The notes under the pieces: generated by a model
The model's input: only the letters and a program-made list of their open reading frames with translations
What the model was told of the DNA's origin: nothing
The model's database searches: none
Assembly: GCA_914767715.1 (NCBI GenBank)
Contig: OU612065.1
Coordinates: 1,674,001 to 1,738,000, forward strand
Reading direction: 5' to 3'
DNA from: Membranipora membranacea
Taxonomy: Eukaryota; Bryozoa; Gymnolaemata; Cheilostomatida; Membraniporidae
Length of the DNA stretch: 64,000 bases
In this document: positions 35,901-48,400 of the stretch, piece by piece
Numbering within the stretch: the stretch's first letter is position 1
Layout: the number at the start of each line of letters is the position of its first letter
Position numbers and translations under genes: made by a program

Positions 35901-36585
35901 CGGGTTCTGGAAAACACGGAAAGGCGGAAAATCAGTTTCATCGCGGAAAATCGTTTTCCGCGTTTTTGAAAATACGGAAAATCGTTTTTCACCTTGAATT
36001 TGTTTATGATGCTAAAAAAAACTACTGGAAAGACATTGAGACATCACCACTGTATCATATGAGTGTTTTTGGTAAAAATCAAGTGATAAAAATAATTTTT
36101 TTGAAAAATGCGGAAAATCGTTTTTCACCTTGAATTTGTTGATGATGCTAAAAAAAACTACTGGAAAGACATTGAGACATCACCACTGTATCATATGAGT
36201 GTTTTTGGTAAAAATCAAGTGATAAAAATAATTTTTTTGAAAAATGCGGAAAATCGTTTTTCACCTTGAATTTGTTGATGATGCTAAAAAAAACTACTGG
36301 AAAGACATTGAGACATCACCACTGTATCATATGAGTGTTTTTGGTAAAAATCAAGTGATAAAAATAATTTTTTTGAAAAATGCGGAAAATCGTTTTTCAC
36401 CTTGAATTTGTTGATGATGCTAAAAAAAACTACTGGAAAGACATTGAGACATCACCACTGTATCATATGAGTGTTTTTGGTAAAATTCAAGTGATAAAAA
36501 ATTTTTTTTTGGAAAATGCGGAAAATAGGTTTTTTCATTTTTGAAAACCGCGGAAAAACGATATTTCTACGTTTTCCAGAACCCG
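35901..36585. mobile_element. Element with 9-bp target duplication and internal 136-bp tandem array
   Basis: Terminal inverted repeats CGGGTTCTGGAAAAC (35901) and complement (36571-36585) are flanked by the perfect direct repeat ATAAAGAAG at 35892-35900 and 36586-36594. Inside are four units of exactly 136 bp starting at 35975, 36111, 36247 and 36383, and a fifth start at 36519. The motif CGGAAAATCG recurs at each unit boundary and resembles the terminal sequence. There is no coding capacity. The duplication length points to the Mutator-like group. Confidence 0.93.
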
Positions 36586-37162
36586 ATAAAGAAGCTGTTT
36601 TTTTTTGTGTAGGTCAGTAACATGGTTCTTGTTGAATGAACAAAGGGACTTATTGAGCGAATCAGTTCATTTATCATGCAAAAATACTGTAATTTTCAAC
36701 CAATAGCTGAATTGAGTACAATGATCTAACTGGGTTTTTATTCTCTTCTGTGCTGCTTAGATAAACACAGAAGAGTCAGGTCGTACAGCCATTGCTGACG
36801 AATGTCCTCCCTTTTGAAACTGTGCAAGTGATTATATTTCATATCTTACAGATGATACTTTTTTGCTGTTTGGGCCTTCCAGTTTTTGAACAAAGTTATC
36901 TAAACGCTGATATGATTTTCTCTTAGATTGAAAATAGAAAATATCAATATCAGTGCTTCATTATGTCACTACTCACTTCATCTCTAACTAGAACAAGTCT
37001 CTTTTCTCTGTGAATATGGGATATTTATAAAACTATTTTCTAAAATATGATAATATGACATCATCGTATAGCTCAAATGTCTGTTGACGAGAGACAACTG
37101 GGTAATCACGCAGTCCACCAGTGTATCAAGCAGCTACCTTTGAAAATATAAAAGGCTTTCAA

Positions 37163-37673
37163 TAGACAGTTTTCTGAGCCCTTATTTATGCCTCAATTCG
37201 GAGTTGTCCTCTCTCCAGTTTGGTGCTTTTAACCCAGGCCGCATATGAAAAACCTGCTGCAAGAGGGTTATCTTGAAAACCGCTTATGTAAGGATAAAAA
37301 TTATTTTTGATTCAGAGTCTGCACCATTGAAAACCTGTGAGACAGGGTTTCCAAATCATTGGAGGCTTGAATGTTGATACATCTTAATTTTAGTGATGAA
37401 ACTCGTGAAAAATTCTGCCAAATGGTCCGCAAAATAGGCAGAAAATGCTATAATTGACTATCCAAATACTAAAATTTTTTCCCAAACTACGTCCATATGA
37501 GTTTTCAATATTGCAGATTCTGAATCAAAAATAATTTTTATCCTATTATAAGCGGTTTTCAAGATAACCCTCTTTTCATAACGTTTTTCCAATGCGGCGT
37601 GGGTTAAAAGTACCAAACTGGAGAGAGGACAACTCCAAATTGAGGCCTAAATCAGAAGTCAGAAAACTGTCTA
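37163..37673. mobile_element. Long-inverted-repeat TA element, copy 1
   Basis: About 510 bp, with tips GACAGTTTTCTGA and complement, bordered by TA on both sides. The two halves are imperfect inverted repeats over roughly 180 bp each (for example CTCTCTCCAGTTTGG against CCAAACTGGAGAGAG), so the single strand folds into one long hairpin. A second copy is at 63437-63950. A TA target suggests Tc1/mariner-type mobilisation. Non-coding. Confidence 0.9.
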
Positions 37674-37679
37674 TACCTC

Positions 37680-38800
37680 GCACACCTGACCCCTTCCTAC
37701 TGCAGAAGACTTTCACTATCAAACCACTTGTCATGGGGGATTGTCCCATTGTTAAAGAGAACTCCTTGGACCAATAATTCGCCACCTGAATGTAAGTTTA
37801 TGAGCACGTGCAACAATTTAGTTGGAATAACTCGATCGAAGCTGAAACACTGGATCGCGCTCAGATTTATCTGTTTATAATGTCTATGTAATATACTAAA
37901 ATATGAATTCTGATGTGATTATAAGGTTACATCTGCTTCACATCACATAACATAAAAGTTTGGAAGAACCTACAAGCAGGGAGATCCTGCTACAAGAAGT
38001 CACTAATTATTTAAACATGAGTTGCCTTCTCTATTTATACTGATTGACAACTCCCAATTATATGCAGATACATGCTCTAACCTAGCCCTAGTTTCAAAGT
38101 GTAAATATTTATGTACTGCCTCAAGTGTTTATATGTAGAAACCGGCAACCAACGATCTGTGTGATTATTACTATGTCAAGGTTGGTTATTTCTTTTTTGC
38201 CTGTCAAAAATTTCATATTTTGAGAAAAATCAGGCTTTTCTCATTTTATCAATTCAATTCCATATACCTCCCTCTCTAGTTCATTGTGATAATATCCCTA
38301 CTTGTGATAAACATACCATCCAGCTTTTTTATGATTGTCATGTTTGCTTTCCAGTTTATTTCATAGATAGAGTACAATCAAGGAGGAATATGAGAGTATC
38401 AATATCATAATATTCAATTGCATTGGACTGGATGGATTAGAATGGTAGTATATAGTATAGCCTTTATAAATTTAATCATTCCGATTTTGACTGACTCGGC
38501 TAGACAGGTATGACAGCTAGAAGGAGAGGAGTTCATCGCTTTTACCAGTGCCAGGACTGAATTTAGATACTTATTATTGGACCGCCAGCTAATCAATCTC
38601 AAGTAGTAGATGTAGGTAGAGGTAGCAAGACCTCATAACTCCTCGGATCAGGTTCACTTCCAACCTTAATCTGTCAAAAATGGACTCCTCGTAAATGTCA
38701 CCAAGACACAATACTAAATAGTTATATACTGTAAAAACACAGGATTCAATCAGAAATACCATAGCAACAAAACAGGGAGTAACCTACGTACACGACATGT
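37680..38800. other. Interval with no feature seen
   Basis: AT-rich sequence between two mobile elements. No exon, RNA gene or repeat structure could be supported. Confidence 0.5.
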
Positions 38801-38801
38801 C

Positions 38802-39795
38802 TAGGGGAAGGCGGGGTACGTTGAGCCAGTTTTTACATATTTGATTGTAACATGCAGTTGAAAGGCCCTAGATTAACCAAAATTGGCACTGAAATATAGG
38901 TCTTCATGTCTTCCATCAACATGAGTGAGGTCAGAAACCTACTGCAGCAAGAAAAGGAAATATTGCTGTTTCAAAAAAAATTGGAAAGCGGCTCAACGTG
39001 CCCCAAGCACGGGGCACGTTGAGCCGGGTCCGCATTTTGTATGGGGTACGTTGAGCCACTCTGTTATGGTCATCTCTTTGCTGGTCACACCTTTTTAATT
39101 CATTGCAACCATAAGAAATAAAGAAAAGCAACCTAATTCATTGCAACAGCGCAGTTTTTCACTCAATTGAACTATAAAATATAATTCGCAACACAAAATA
39201 AATCTCCGAAACATTTGCGGTAGAGGAAAACTTGCACACGGCAAACTTGATGATAAGTGAAGGGAAAAATGAGCTCAGAGTAATTGCTAACTTCATTAAA
39301 GAAACATCAATTACATTGTTTCTGTTTTCGTGTACATATACTTCATATACACTTTCATCATATAACATTCATATACTGCAGGGCATGGCTCAACGTGCCC
39401 CATCGGGCATGGCTCAACGTGCCCCAACAGCCTGTTTTTCACTTTCAACTCAAGTTTAACAAAATCTCTCCATCAGAGATAATTTTAGATTATGTGAAAT
39501 TGAGACTAAATATGATGTTATCACATAATAAAAGTTGCAAATTCTCAGTCACGCCCTGTTGAGAATAGATGAAATTTCCGTCGATTAGCGCATTATTTAC
39601 TTTTTACGATAAAAACGATGAAACACTAAATAATTATCTTCCCTTAGTAGCTATCTTTATTTTTGTCTGCTCAAAAAGGGTGCCCTTGGTCACATGACCT
39701 CTGATGGAGGGGAAAACTCAAAACATAAAATGGTATTTAAAAAAAGTGGGGTGGATCAACGTGCCCCATGGCCCAACGTGCCCCGCCTTCCCCTA
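38802..39795. mobile_element. About 1-kb inverted-repeat element with repeated CAACGTGCCCC motifs
   Basis: Bounded by GGGGAAGGCGGGGTACGTTG at the left and the near-complement ending CCCCGCCTTCCCC at the right, with TA at both outer edges. The motif GGCTCAACGTGCCCC (or its complement) occurs about eight times, in both orientations, near both ends and in clusters at 38990-39055 and 39385-39430. Such subterminal repeats are usual transposase-binding arrays. There is no coding capacity. The superfamily is unassigned. Confidence 0.85.
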
Positions 39796-39799
39796 TGTG

Positions 39800-42280
39800 A
39801 ATTCATTCGCTGTTCGAAGCAGTTCAGATTTAGGTCTGAAAGTTTTTAATTTTTCTAATTTGGAGTTGTTTATTGATGGTATGGTTGTGCCATAAGATGG
39901 AACAGGCATCATATCCGTAATCGTATGTCGGTTATCTCTCCGGGGTATAAGATCCGGCCGGTCTGGTTTCAACTTTGCTCATACCCTCTCACTCATTACT
40001 CATTACCCACTCTTAGTCATGTAGTGAGTATTGTTTCTTTACAAAGATTTAATGTTCATATTGGGTCCAACTACAGTGCAAGATTAATTTGGCTAATATG
40101 TCATGAAATCGCCCATATTTCTTATCAAAAGCAAAACTAATAGACCACAATAGGGCTGTGGGATCTACCTAGAAGCTTGTTGTGTGAATTCAACTTTTAA
40201 TGTTTATTTTGCAGATTACCGTAACGTAAATATAGTCGACTGAATTCCAGCTAGCAAGTGCGGATGTAAAAGTAACAATATCAAAGCGTCTCCACGTCAT
40301 GTAAGTGTACGCTCATTATACAATTAGTGGCCTAATCTATATTAAATCGGGCATTTTTTTAACTCTCCGCCTAAATAAGAGTTGCAGCACTTCATCTCAG
40401 GTAGCTTTATTGCAGTGTAAACGTGAATTTCAATTTATTACTCTAGTAAATTTCAGGTTTGAGCTCTTCAAAAATGAGCAGCTTAAATGATTCTGCATGT
40501 GACCTTGTGAACTCCCCTTTTGGCTTCGGTATGGCGTGTGTATCGTATGGCCGGTTTTGTACTTGTTTTCAAAGAAAAGTTTTATCTCATGGTGAACAGT
40601 GTGAGCTTATGTTTCAATCAAAAAGCTTTGTGTGATAACCTTACCCCAATATGACACTTGTCAATGTGTAGATGCCAACGCTGATGGATCACCTTACAGT
40701 ATTGACTATAACTATTTTAAATTTATTGAGCCACGATTTGGACTGATGAGTTGTCTATACATGACAGTTAGATAGATAACTCCTATTGTTACCAAAGACT
40801 CGTTAAATTTGACATTCCAGAGACTATTAATTCATGAATCAGGGAAATATATCTGACTCTGCACAAACACCTTGTTTCTATCTGAGGTTGTAGCAATGTA
40901 TTCATGAGTTTTAATTGGTGCACAAGCACCGCAAATTACAGCCGACCACTTAAAAAGAGCAGCTTACCTGAGTTTTTCGAACAAGTAACATATTAACATT
41001 CGCTTTAGGAGGCTAAATTTTTTCAAATTGGGATCAGTTTTCAGTTTAGGAAATGAGCGTATTTATATTTATTGAAACATATTTGAGCAAGGATAACCAA
41101 CGTAAAATCTGCCAGATTTATAGCCAAATTCAGTTCCTGATTCAAAGTTATATACTGATATAAATTCATGGCAAATAGCCATACTGAGTATTTCATCACT
41201 GAGTGCCAACATTACTGAACCTTACTCCGTCATATCTTCCTTAGGATTCTTTTTAGTAAATACAACCATTTGAACAATTTGTCAGCCAGCTGAGAATGGC
41301 TGTTTTGGCAAAGTCATTCTTTCTGCAAGAAGTCGCATGGCTATTTGTGCAAAAATCAATTGTGCAGAAATCATGATCAAATTACAATTGTGCGAAATGT
41401 AATTGTGCAAAAGGCAATGCTCAAAACCTAGGTGCTGAATGTGCTGAATGTGATGTGTCTTGTAGCTTTAGCTAGCCAATCACTGTGTTTTATTCAGCGC
41501 ACTTTTACTGATCAGAATCATATATAAGAATGTGGTCAATTATCTGGTTACTCATTTTTTACACTAAGATCATAATTTATCATGGTTATACTGAGTGATA
41601 TACTCATAGAGGATTGTGAGATAAGTATGTGATAATATATGTAACATCATAAGCAGCATGTTCAATCTTTCATCGGAGGACATGTCATAATCAGTAAGTA
41701 TCAAATACTAACTACTAACTGTAGATAAAAAAAATTATTTTAAGATTAGTATCTGATGCTACCAGAGACTATAGATAATAAATAATAGATAATAGACTGC
41801 ATCTATAGTCTCTGATTCTACTACACACATATTTTTGGTGTGGTTGTTATTGTTATTTGGCACATGTTCCCACCCAGCTGGATGTTGAAATAAATCTAAA
41901 GAACAGATCATTGCATAGATTGATTAATGACTGTGTCATAAATCAGAGGATCAGGCTTGTTTTCATGATAGCTTCACTACCTGCGTAGTTTAAAAGCAGG
42001 GGATGTTTGTGCTGGTTAGCCAGTTGGGGTTTTTAACATTAAAAGAGCAGAATATAGATTACACTGCAGCTGTACAACACTCTCATTGTACTTTTATGTC
42101 ATTATGAGCAGACCAGGTAAAATAATTAGTGTGTCATTCTGTTAGTCTTTGCTAGGCACTCAATAAAGAACATCTAGAAATCAGTTGCTGTAACATTGTC
42201 ATAGGTATCATGGGGTTTGGTGTGTACAGTTGACAATCCGCAGGATGTTCTAGGAAAGTTTGTAGGACCATAGCTATAAC
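39800..42280. other. Intergenic region upstream of the LRR gene
   Basis: About 2.5 kb with only short chance open frames. A small inverted repeat (AGAGACTATAGAT and complement) lies near 41764-41811. No gene is supported. Confidence 0.5.
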
Positions 42281-42286
42281 TGATGT

Positions 42287-42393
42287 GACACTGTTGAGTG
42301 TAGGGGGTAGTATAGCGTGTAGTGTAGGGGGTAGTATAGCGCGTGGTGTAGGGACACTGTTGAGTGTAGGGGGTAGTATAGCGTGTGCTGTAG
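42287..42393. repeat. GTGTAGGGGGTAGTATAGC minisatellite
   Basis: Three good copies and one partial copy of a roughly 24-bp unit. A larger segment starting GACACTGTTGAGTGTAGG is itself duplicated (42287 and 42352). It ends about 60 bp before the LRR-gene start codon, so it lies in its promoter or 5' untranslated region. Confidence 0.88.
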
Positions 42394-42454
42394 GACTAGG
42401 GACAGCTGAGTTTGATTGAAGGCTAAGGATACAGTGAGTATTTTTGTTGTAGTG

Positions 42455-45400
42455 ATGCGTCTGACAGACCTCTCTGGCAAGCTTACTCGTGAGTCTTACT
42501 TCGTCTTGAGGAAGAAGGAGTATGTCATGATGGCTTACGAGCCGGTTTTCACGGCAGCTGGATTACCAGGTAATACCTATCGATTAGCTTGATTGTCTAG
42601 CTATTTGAGGCCGACTAACGTACAGTTTTGCACTGTAGCAGAAAATAAACTGAAAATAACTCCAAACATGGGCTACAAGTCACTTGCACAACTTTACTCT
42701 TTCATAGGCAAAGCAGACAGATCAGACACATTCATTGTACTTGAACCAGGGCTGGCTCCAGCATAATCTTGCACAGCTGGTATTTCTTTGTGAATAGAAA
42801 TGAAGGAAACTTGCAACAGGATGTCACCATTGTACTATGGCATGTAGGGTTGTCAACACGATCTTGCACTAAAAGTCCTTCATAGTTGTCAAAAAAAATC
42901 TACGTCAATAACACCTGCTCTGATACCCTGAGGGTAAACCAAATGCTCATCGTTTAATTGAATGCGCTCAGAGATGGCTCTGATTACGAGTTCTCCAAAT
43001 TTAGTGATTGTTCTATGTACAGATTTCCATGCTAAACAATAATTTGTCGACAATTGTTACATTTTGTGTTGGCATGAACTTGACAGATAACTCGATTGGT
43101 CTGCTCTATTTCACAAATATGTGATGTTCACAAATCTTGTATCCAGCTCCATGAATTCATAGGTATTAGGTTTTTTGTTTTCTGACAAACTTGCTCATCA
43201 ACTCGGCGAGAAGAAAATTCTGAGAGAAAAAATTCCGATAATTTGGTTTTCCCTTCAACTAAAAATATATAACGTGAGTAGGAGATGGATGGCTGTTGTG
43301 ACAGGCTGGCCATATTGTGTCTTTCATGTGTTGACAGCTCAGTGCTACAATACAGTTGCTATCGTTTATGTGTTATGGAAATACAAAAAAAAACATTTAT
43401 GGGTAAACTGTGTAGAATTGTCTTTGGTGTGAGAAAACATCTTATGATGGAATTCAGACCAAAGTGCATTCAGATCCTGCCTGCAATAAAAAGATAAGCA
43501 CATCATGAAATGATTGAGTTGTGAGTTGGATCCAATGACTGTTACCAGCTAGTGGGCTGCACAACTATTATGCCCCTTAATCTGTGACTGCAAAATATAA
43601 GTATAACTATGAAACATAGTCAGTGAAACTCTTGGAGACCAATGAAGAGAACACATACGTTGTATTCTAACCAAGGCAAACATCTTCAGGCCAGGCCCCT
43701 TGTTCTGTGTGATCTTGGTTTCTGACCACATAATTTGCTAGCCCTTTTGATTAGAGGAAATAACTTTGATATTTCATGGATTGTGTTGAATTTTAACCTT
43801 GCTATTAATGATATATGATACAGCAACTGTTCAATGTGGTTTGTTGTATTAGATGTAGAGCATTGTCGAGCCGTTCGCCTCATGCACGGACACCTGGATA
43901 CCCTGGAATATCGAGCACTGCAGAGTCTTATAAATCTCATAGTGAAGGGAAAGTTTGACGAAGGTTACTTGCTATGCCTACCACCGGTCATGTTTAAGAG
44001 AATTGTTGACAAACTAACTAAATCTGGAGTTCCTCATCCAATCATTCTCAAGAAAATTCTCCACAAGTAAGTAAACCTGTCTGTGACTTAACTAGCGTCT
44101 CACCTGCAGCAGCGAGTGTGGCTGACTTGTGGTATTTGGATATGCCTCTTTGTGAATAAATTTTCTCCAGAGAGAAGGATTGCTTTATTGTGTGCCTACC
44201 TTTGGTCAATATTGCAGGTGTTATGATGAAAAGGATGTACCTAATGAATATCTACTTAATAAGTGGCTGGGTAATTTTTCACTCTTATGCAACAAGTTAA
44301 TCTCCTTGTAAGCTCTGAGATCCAATGGGTTCAATAAAAGCACCCCCCATATGATGTATTTCCTGGTCGATACCATCATCATTTTTGAAAATAGCAAACA
44401 CTCCCCATAATCTATCAAATACAATATCACAACCTCACCATTGCGGAACGAATTTTGATTTGTCCCATTATTTTACATATTTGTTTCTGATCATTGTTTA
44501 CTCATGTATTACAGGACTACTCGACAGGTGAACCTCAGTGGATACCAAGGAATTCCCACAGCTTTACCCATGCTACTACACTCTGTCAAGTAGGAATATC
44601 TGTCTATGATTATGTGTTCTGATAATGTATATTATATCCTGCCTTAGCTTATCGCTTCTCAGTAGTGAGTCTGATCTGGGATAGCTGATTCTGATAGATA
44701 TGTGCAGGGTCCTAACATGATCAGCGCAATAGATGCTGGGGGGGGGGGGGGGACTTAGATGAGTGCGTTTTTCATACACTGAGAATTTTCATATTCTCAT
44801 ACAGTCGTAGGTTGTTTATTCATGACATGTGCACATTAATATTTTCCTACTTCAGCATATAAAACCAGTTATCCTGTGGCTTACCCACCATAAATGAAAT
44901 GCAAATCACAATACTAATATTCCTACATTGCAGGAATAACTCATTGACCCAACTGTCTCTAGAGGACAATAATTTTCTTAGAGATCACATGCTCAGACCT
45001 CTCTCAGGTGAGTTAGATTTACTGTACAGGTATAAAGTCTACTGCTGCTGCACTCATTTCTCTGAGTCAGTGTGATGTATCAGTATTATTATATGATATC
45101 AGATGTGACTCTCACTGACCGAAATAAGCGTGACTCAGACGGTTGGATCGTCGCTCACTGTAAAGTCAATACTATTACTGAGGATCTGCTGCGTTGTTTT
45201 TTTTTGAGAGCATTGGTTTGACAAATTGAAATACAGAGGAAGTGTCATTCATTGCAGATCATTTAATATGGCTTCGCTTTACACGGTATAACTATCGCAT
45301 CAGCAAGGTTTGATCTCCAGTTTGATGTATTCCATCGTTTGTTATCTTCTCTGTTGCAGATATGAATACTCTAGTGAATCTAAATTTGGCTGGATGCAAT

Positions 45401-48400
45401 GAGCTTACTAACAAACTGTTCCAGCATATAAAAGGTGAGGTTTGCCAATGTCTCATACTATTTATAATGCTTGTTTCTGATCTCCTGAGGACTGACCTCA
45501 TATTTGAGGACACTTATTCTATGATCAACAAATAGATGATGCATTGTGTAGTGGTTATCTGTTACTGACATCATCAGCTGTCAACATAATTTCTGAGAAA
45601 AGCATCCAGGTATTTGGTATATTATATTTACTATGCAGAGACACTAAACTTGCAATGTACTGCCGTGCCGTGCTGCAACCTTTAATACTAGTGATTGTTT
45701 ATGTTTGCCATCTGACATTAAGGCTTAAGGCTACGACCACACACTTTCTGATCTCAAATTTGATTCCTATCTTAGCATAATTTGGTTAGTCAGATGAGCT
45801 ACCCATAAATTATTAGTTTTCTCAGAGATTTAAGCTCACATAATATGAAACTTAAGTATTATTTACTATGCTTCAGGTCTGATGTGCCTGCGATGGCTGT
45901 CAGTAGCTCGTATCAGTAAAGTCAGCCACGTTGGAGTAACGAGTCTGCAGAATGGGTACGACTCACCAATAGAACATTTAGATCTCAGCCAAACTTCAGT
46001 AGATGATAAACTACACTCTAATATATTTCGAGTTCTCGCTCCATTCTCTAAACTAGCCAGTCTCAACCTCTCATCAATCAAGGTATCACACATTCCACAC
46101 ATCAACATTCAGTAATTAGTGGATTGATATGCAACTAAAACCAGTAAACAGGTAATCCCTGCCCTGCTTTCTTACTAAAACAGCTTTCCTTGAAGGTGAA
46201 TGTTCACCCCCCCCCCCCCCGTCTGGTAATTCTCCTCAGCCAACAATCAATGAAGCCCCCCCCCCCCCCGTCTGTTCCCAAACAGGTTTGTTTTGAGGCT
46301 TCATTCCACTCAATACCATTGAACAAGCAAATTTCAATCTTAGTTTTGAAAGATTTTCAATTGTCATCCTTCATAATTGCTGTTGCAAGTCAACCTTTAA
46401 CTTTGAGGTTAATCGTTGATGTTCTTTATTTTTTTCTCATTTGTGTTTGTAAACAAACTTCAATGGCTAAATCTGACTGTGGTTTTGTGGGAATCATCAA
46501 ATATCTACAACAAATACCTCTCATTCCAGGAGATGTTTTGCCTTTTTTAAGCCCAAAAATAAAATTGACATACGTGTACAATTTCTTATTCTGAGAGGAG
46601 AATGCAATTAATGTTTCTGTATCTTTCTGCCATTAGTGATCATGGACCAGATCTTGGCCCAGATCTTGGACTGCCCAGGGTTACTAATTGTTTCGCCATA
46701 AATATTGTAGATTGGACAGCTGTGTGGTTATCCGGCTTCGATTCACCAACATGACTAATTTTATGAAATCGTCAATTTTTTTGTCCGTCTTTGGGGGAAG
46801 GTTTTGTTTATGAGAGTTGCCTTTGTAGAAATCCCCTAATACCATCAGCCTAAAATAGATCAAAGTTAATCTTGGGGCTGCATATCTACATACTGACTCT
46901 TCGAATTAGTTTAAATCCTTAAAAAATTGGTTGCGATCAGATTGGTTGTGTTTGCTGACTGAGATATACTGAGTATAATGAAGGATACAATCACAGAGCA
47001 ATGCTATAACCTAATATGTGTATATGTATCTATCTATATACACTTTGTGACACAATGTTGGGTTCTGAGTGATTAGACATTGACTAACTCTATGTATGTT
47101 GTATCTTATTGTAGAATCTATCACACCTAGAGAGTATTGAGATACTACAGACCCTGAAGAGACTTGTAATACGTAACTTATCTCTCTCACCAGATGCTTT
47201 AGAGCACAGACTAAGTAAACTCTTACAGTTAGAACACCTCGACATGCACGGAGTGCGCATTGATCCTGAGACAAGCTCATGTCTGCAGGCTGTGTTTGGT
47301 ATGTACTCTGTGTGTACTCTGTGTGTACTCTGTGTGTACTCTATGTGTACTCTGTGTGTACTCTGTGTATGTAAAGCGGCCCCTCAGTTCACTTGTTAGT
47401 CATTGAGGGCCAAAAAATGTTGTTAATATTGATCTGATGGTTAATATGCAGGTGATGTTTTTCCACAATACTGGGCTGCAGCTTCATGGCCTTTCATCTT
47501 CTATTTCCAATGTATAGTTGCAAGGCTATTATTAATACAGTTTTTAATCTGTTCCTCGAGCAAGCCAACAAACTTACTGCTTGTTCTTGGAAATCCACCT
47601 TTTCAATTTTGAATGGAGCTAGGCCTTTACCTGGTACTGTTATTTTTTGTATTTCAACTCAAGAGCCAAAAAAGAAATTCAGCAATCGTTCAATGGGTAA
47701 TTTAATAAACATCACGGGTGGTATTACACAATCATAAAGAACTTGGGTTTTTTGCACATTTCAGACTTGGATTATTTCTCCAATGTGGTGATCAACGGTT
47801 TGATATACTTCAAGAATCTTGTTGTTGCCTCGTAGGTCTGAAAATGACTTTTTTAAGCATGCCCTTGTTGACCTCGATTGATTGATTACCAATTTTATTC
47901 CTGTTCTCTCAAAATCATTGGTTGGGAGAGCTGGTTAAATGTGATTTCATATACCTGGAATGTCCAATAATGAACTATAAGTTATAACACTTATAACTGG
48001 GAAACATGACAATGGTGTACATGGGATTAGAAGTGCCATAAGTGGGAATGTTCACTTTTTTGTCCATCCATCTAGGTAAACCCCAGATGGTGGTCTATGA
48101 GAGCCTATTATTTTACTTGATTGTTAAATCTAACATTTTTCAACACCTCTTCAGGCTGATCCCCCACAACGTACTATAAGACCTAGAATACCATGGGATC
48201 ATAAGCCTTACCTATCTGGCTGGACGGATCGGAGTTGGCTTGAATTAGAACTGAGATTAACTCTAACTTGTGTGGTAGAAGTGGTTATGTGCAATAAGAG
48301 GCAGCTCATAACACATTGCAGATAAAATGATCAACGAAATTCCAGCCATATAATACTCTCCAATACAGGAATTGCTGTTGTGTTTGCGATGGCAATGTGT

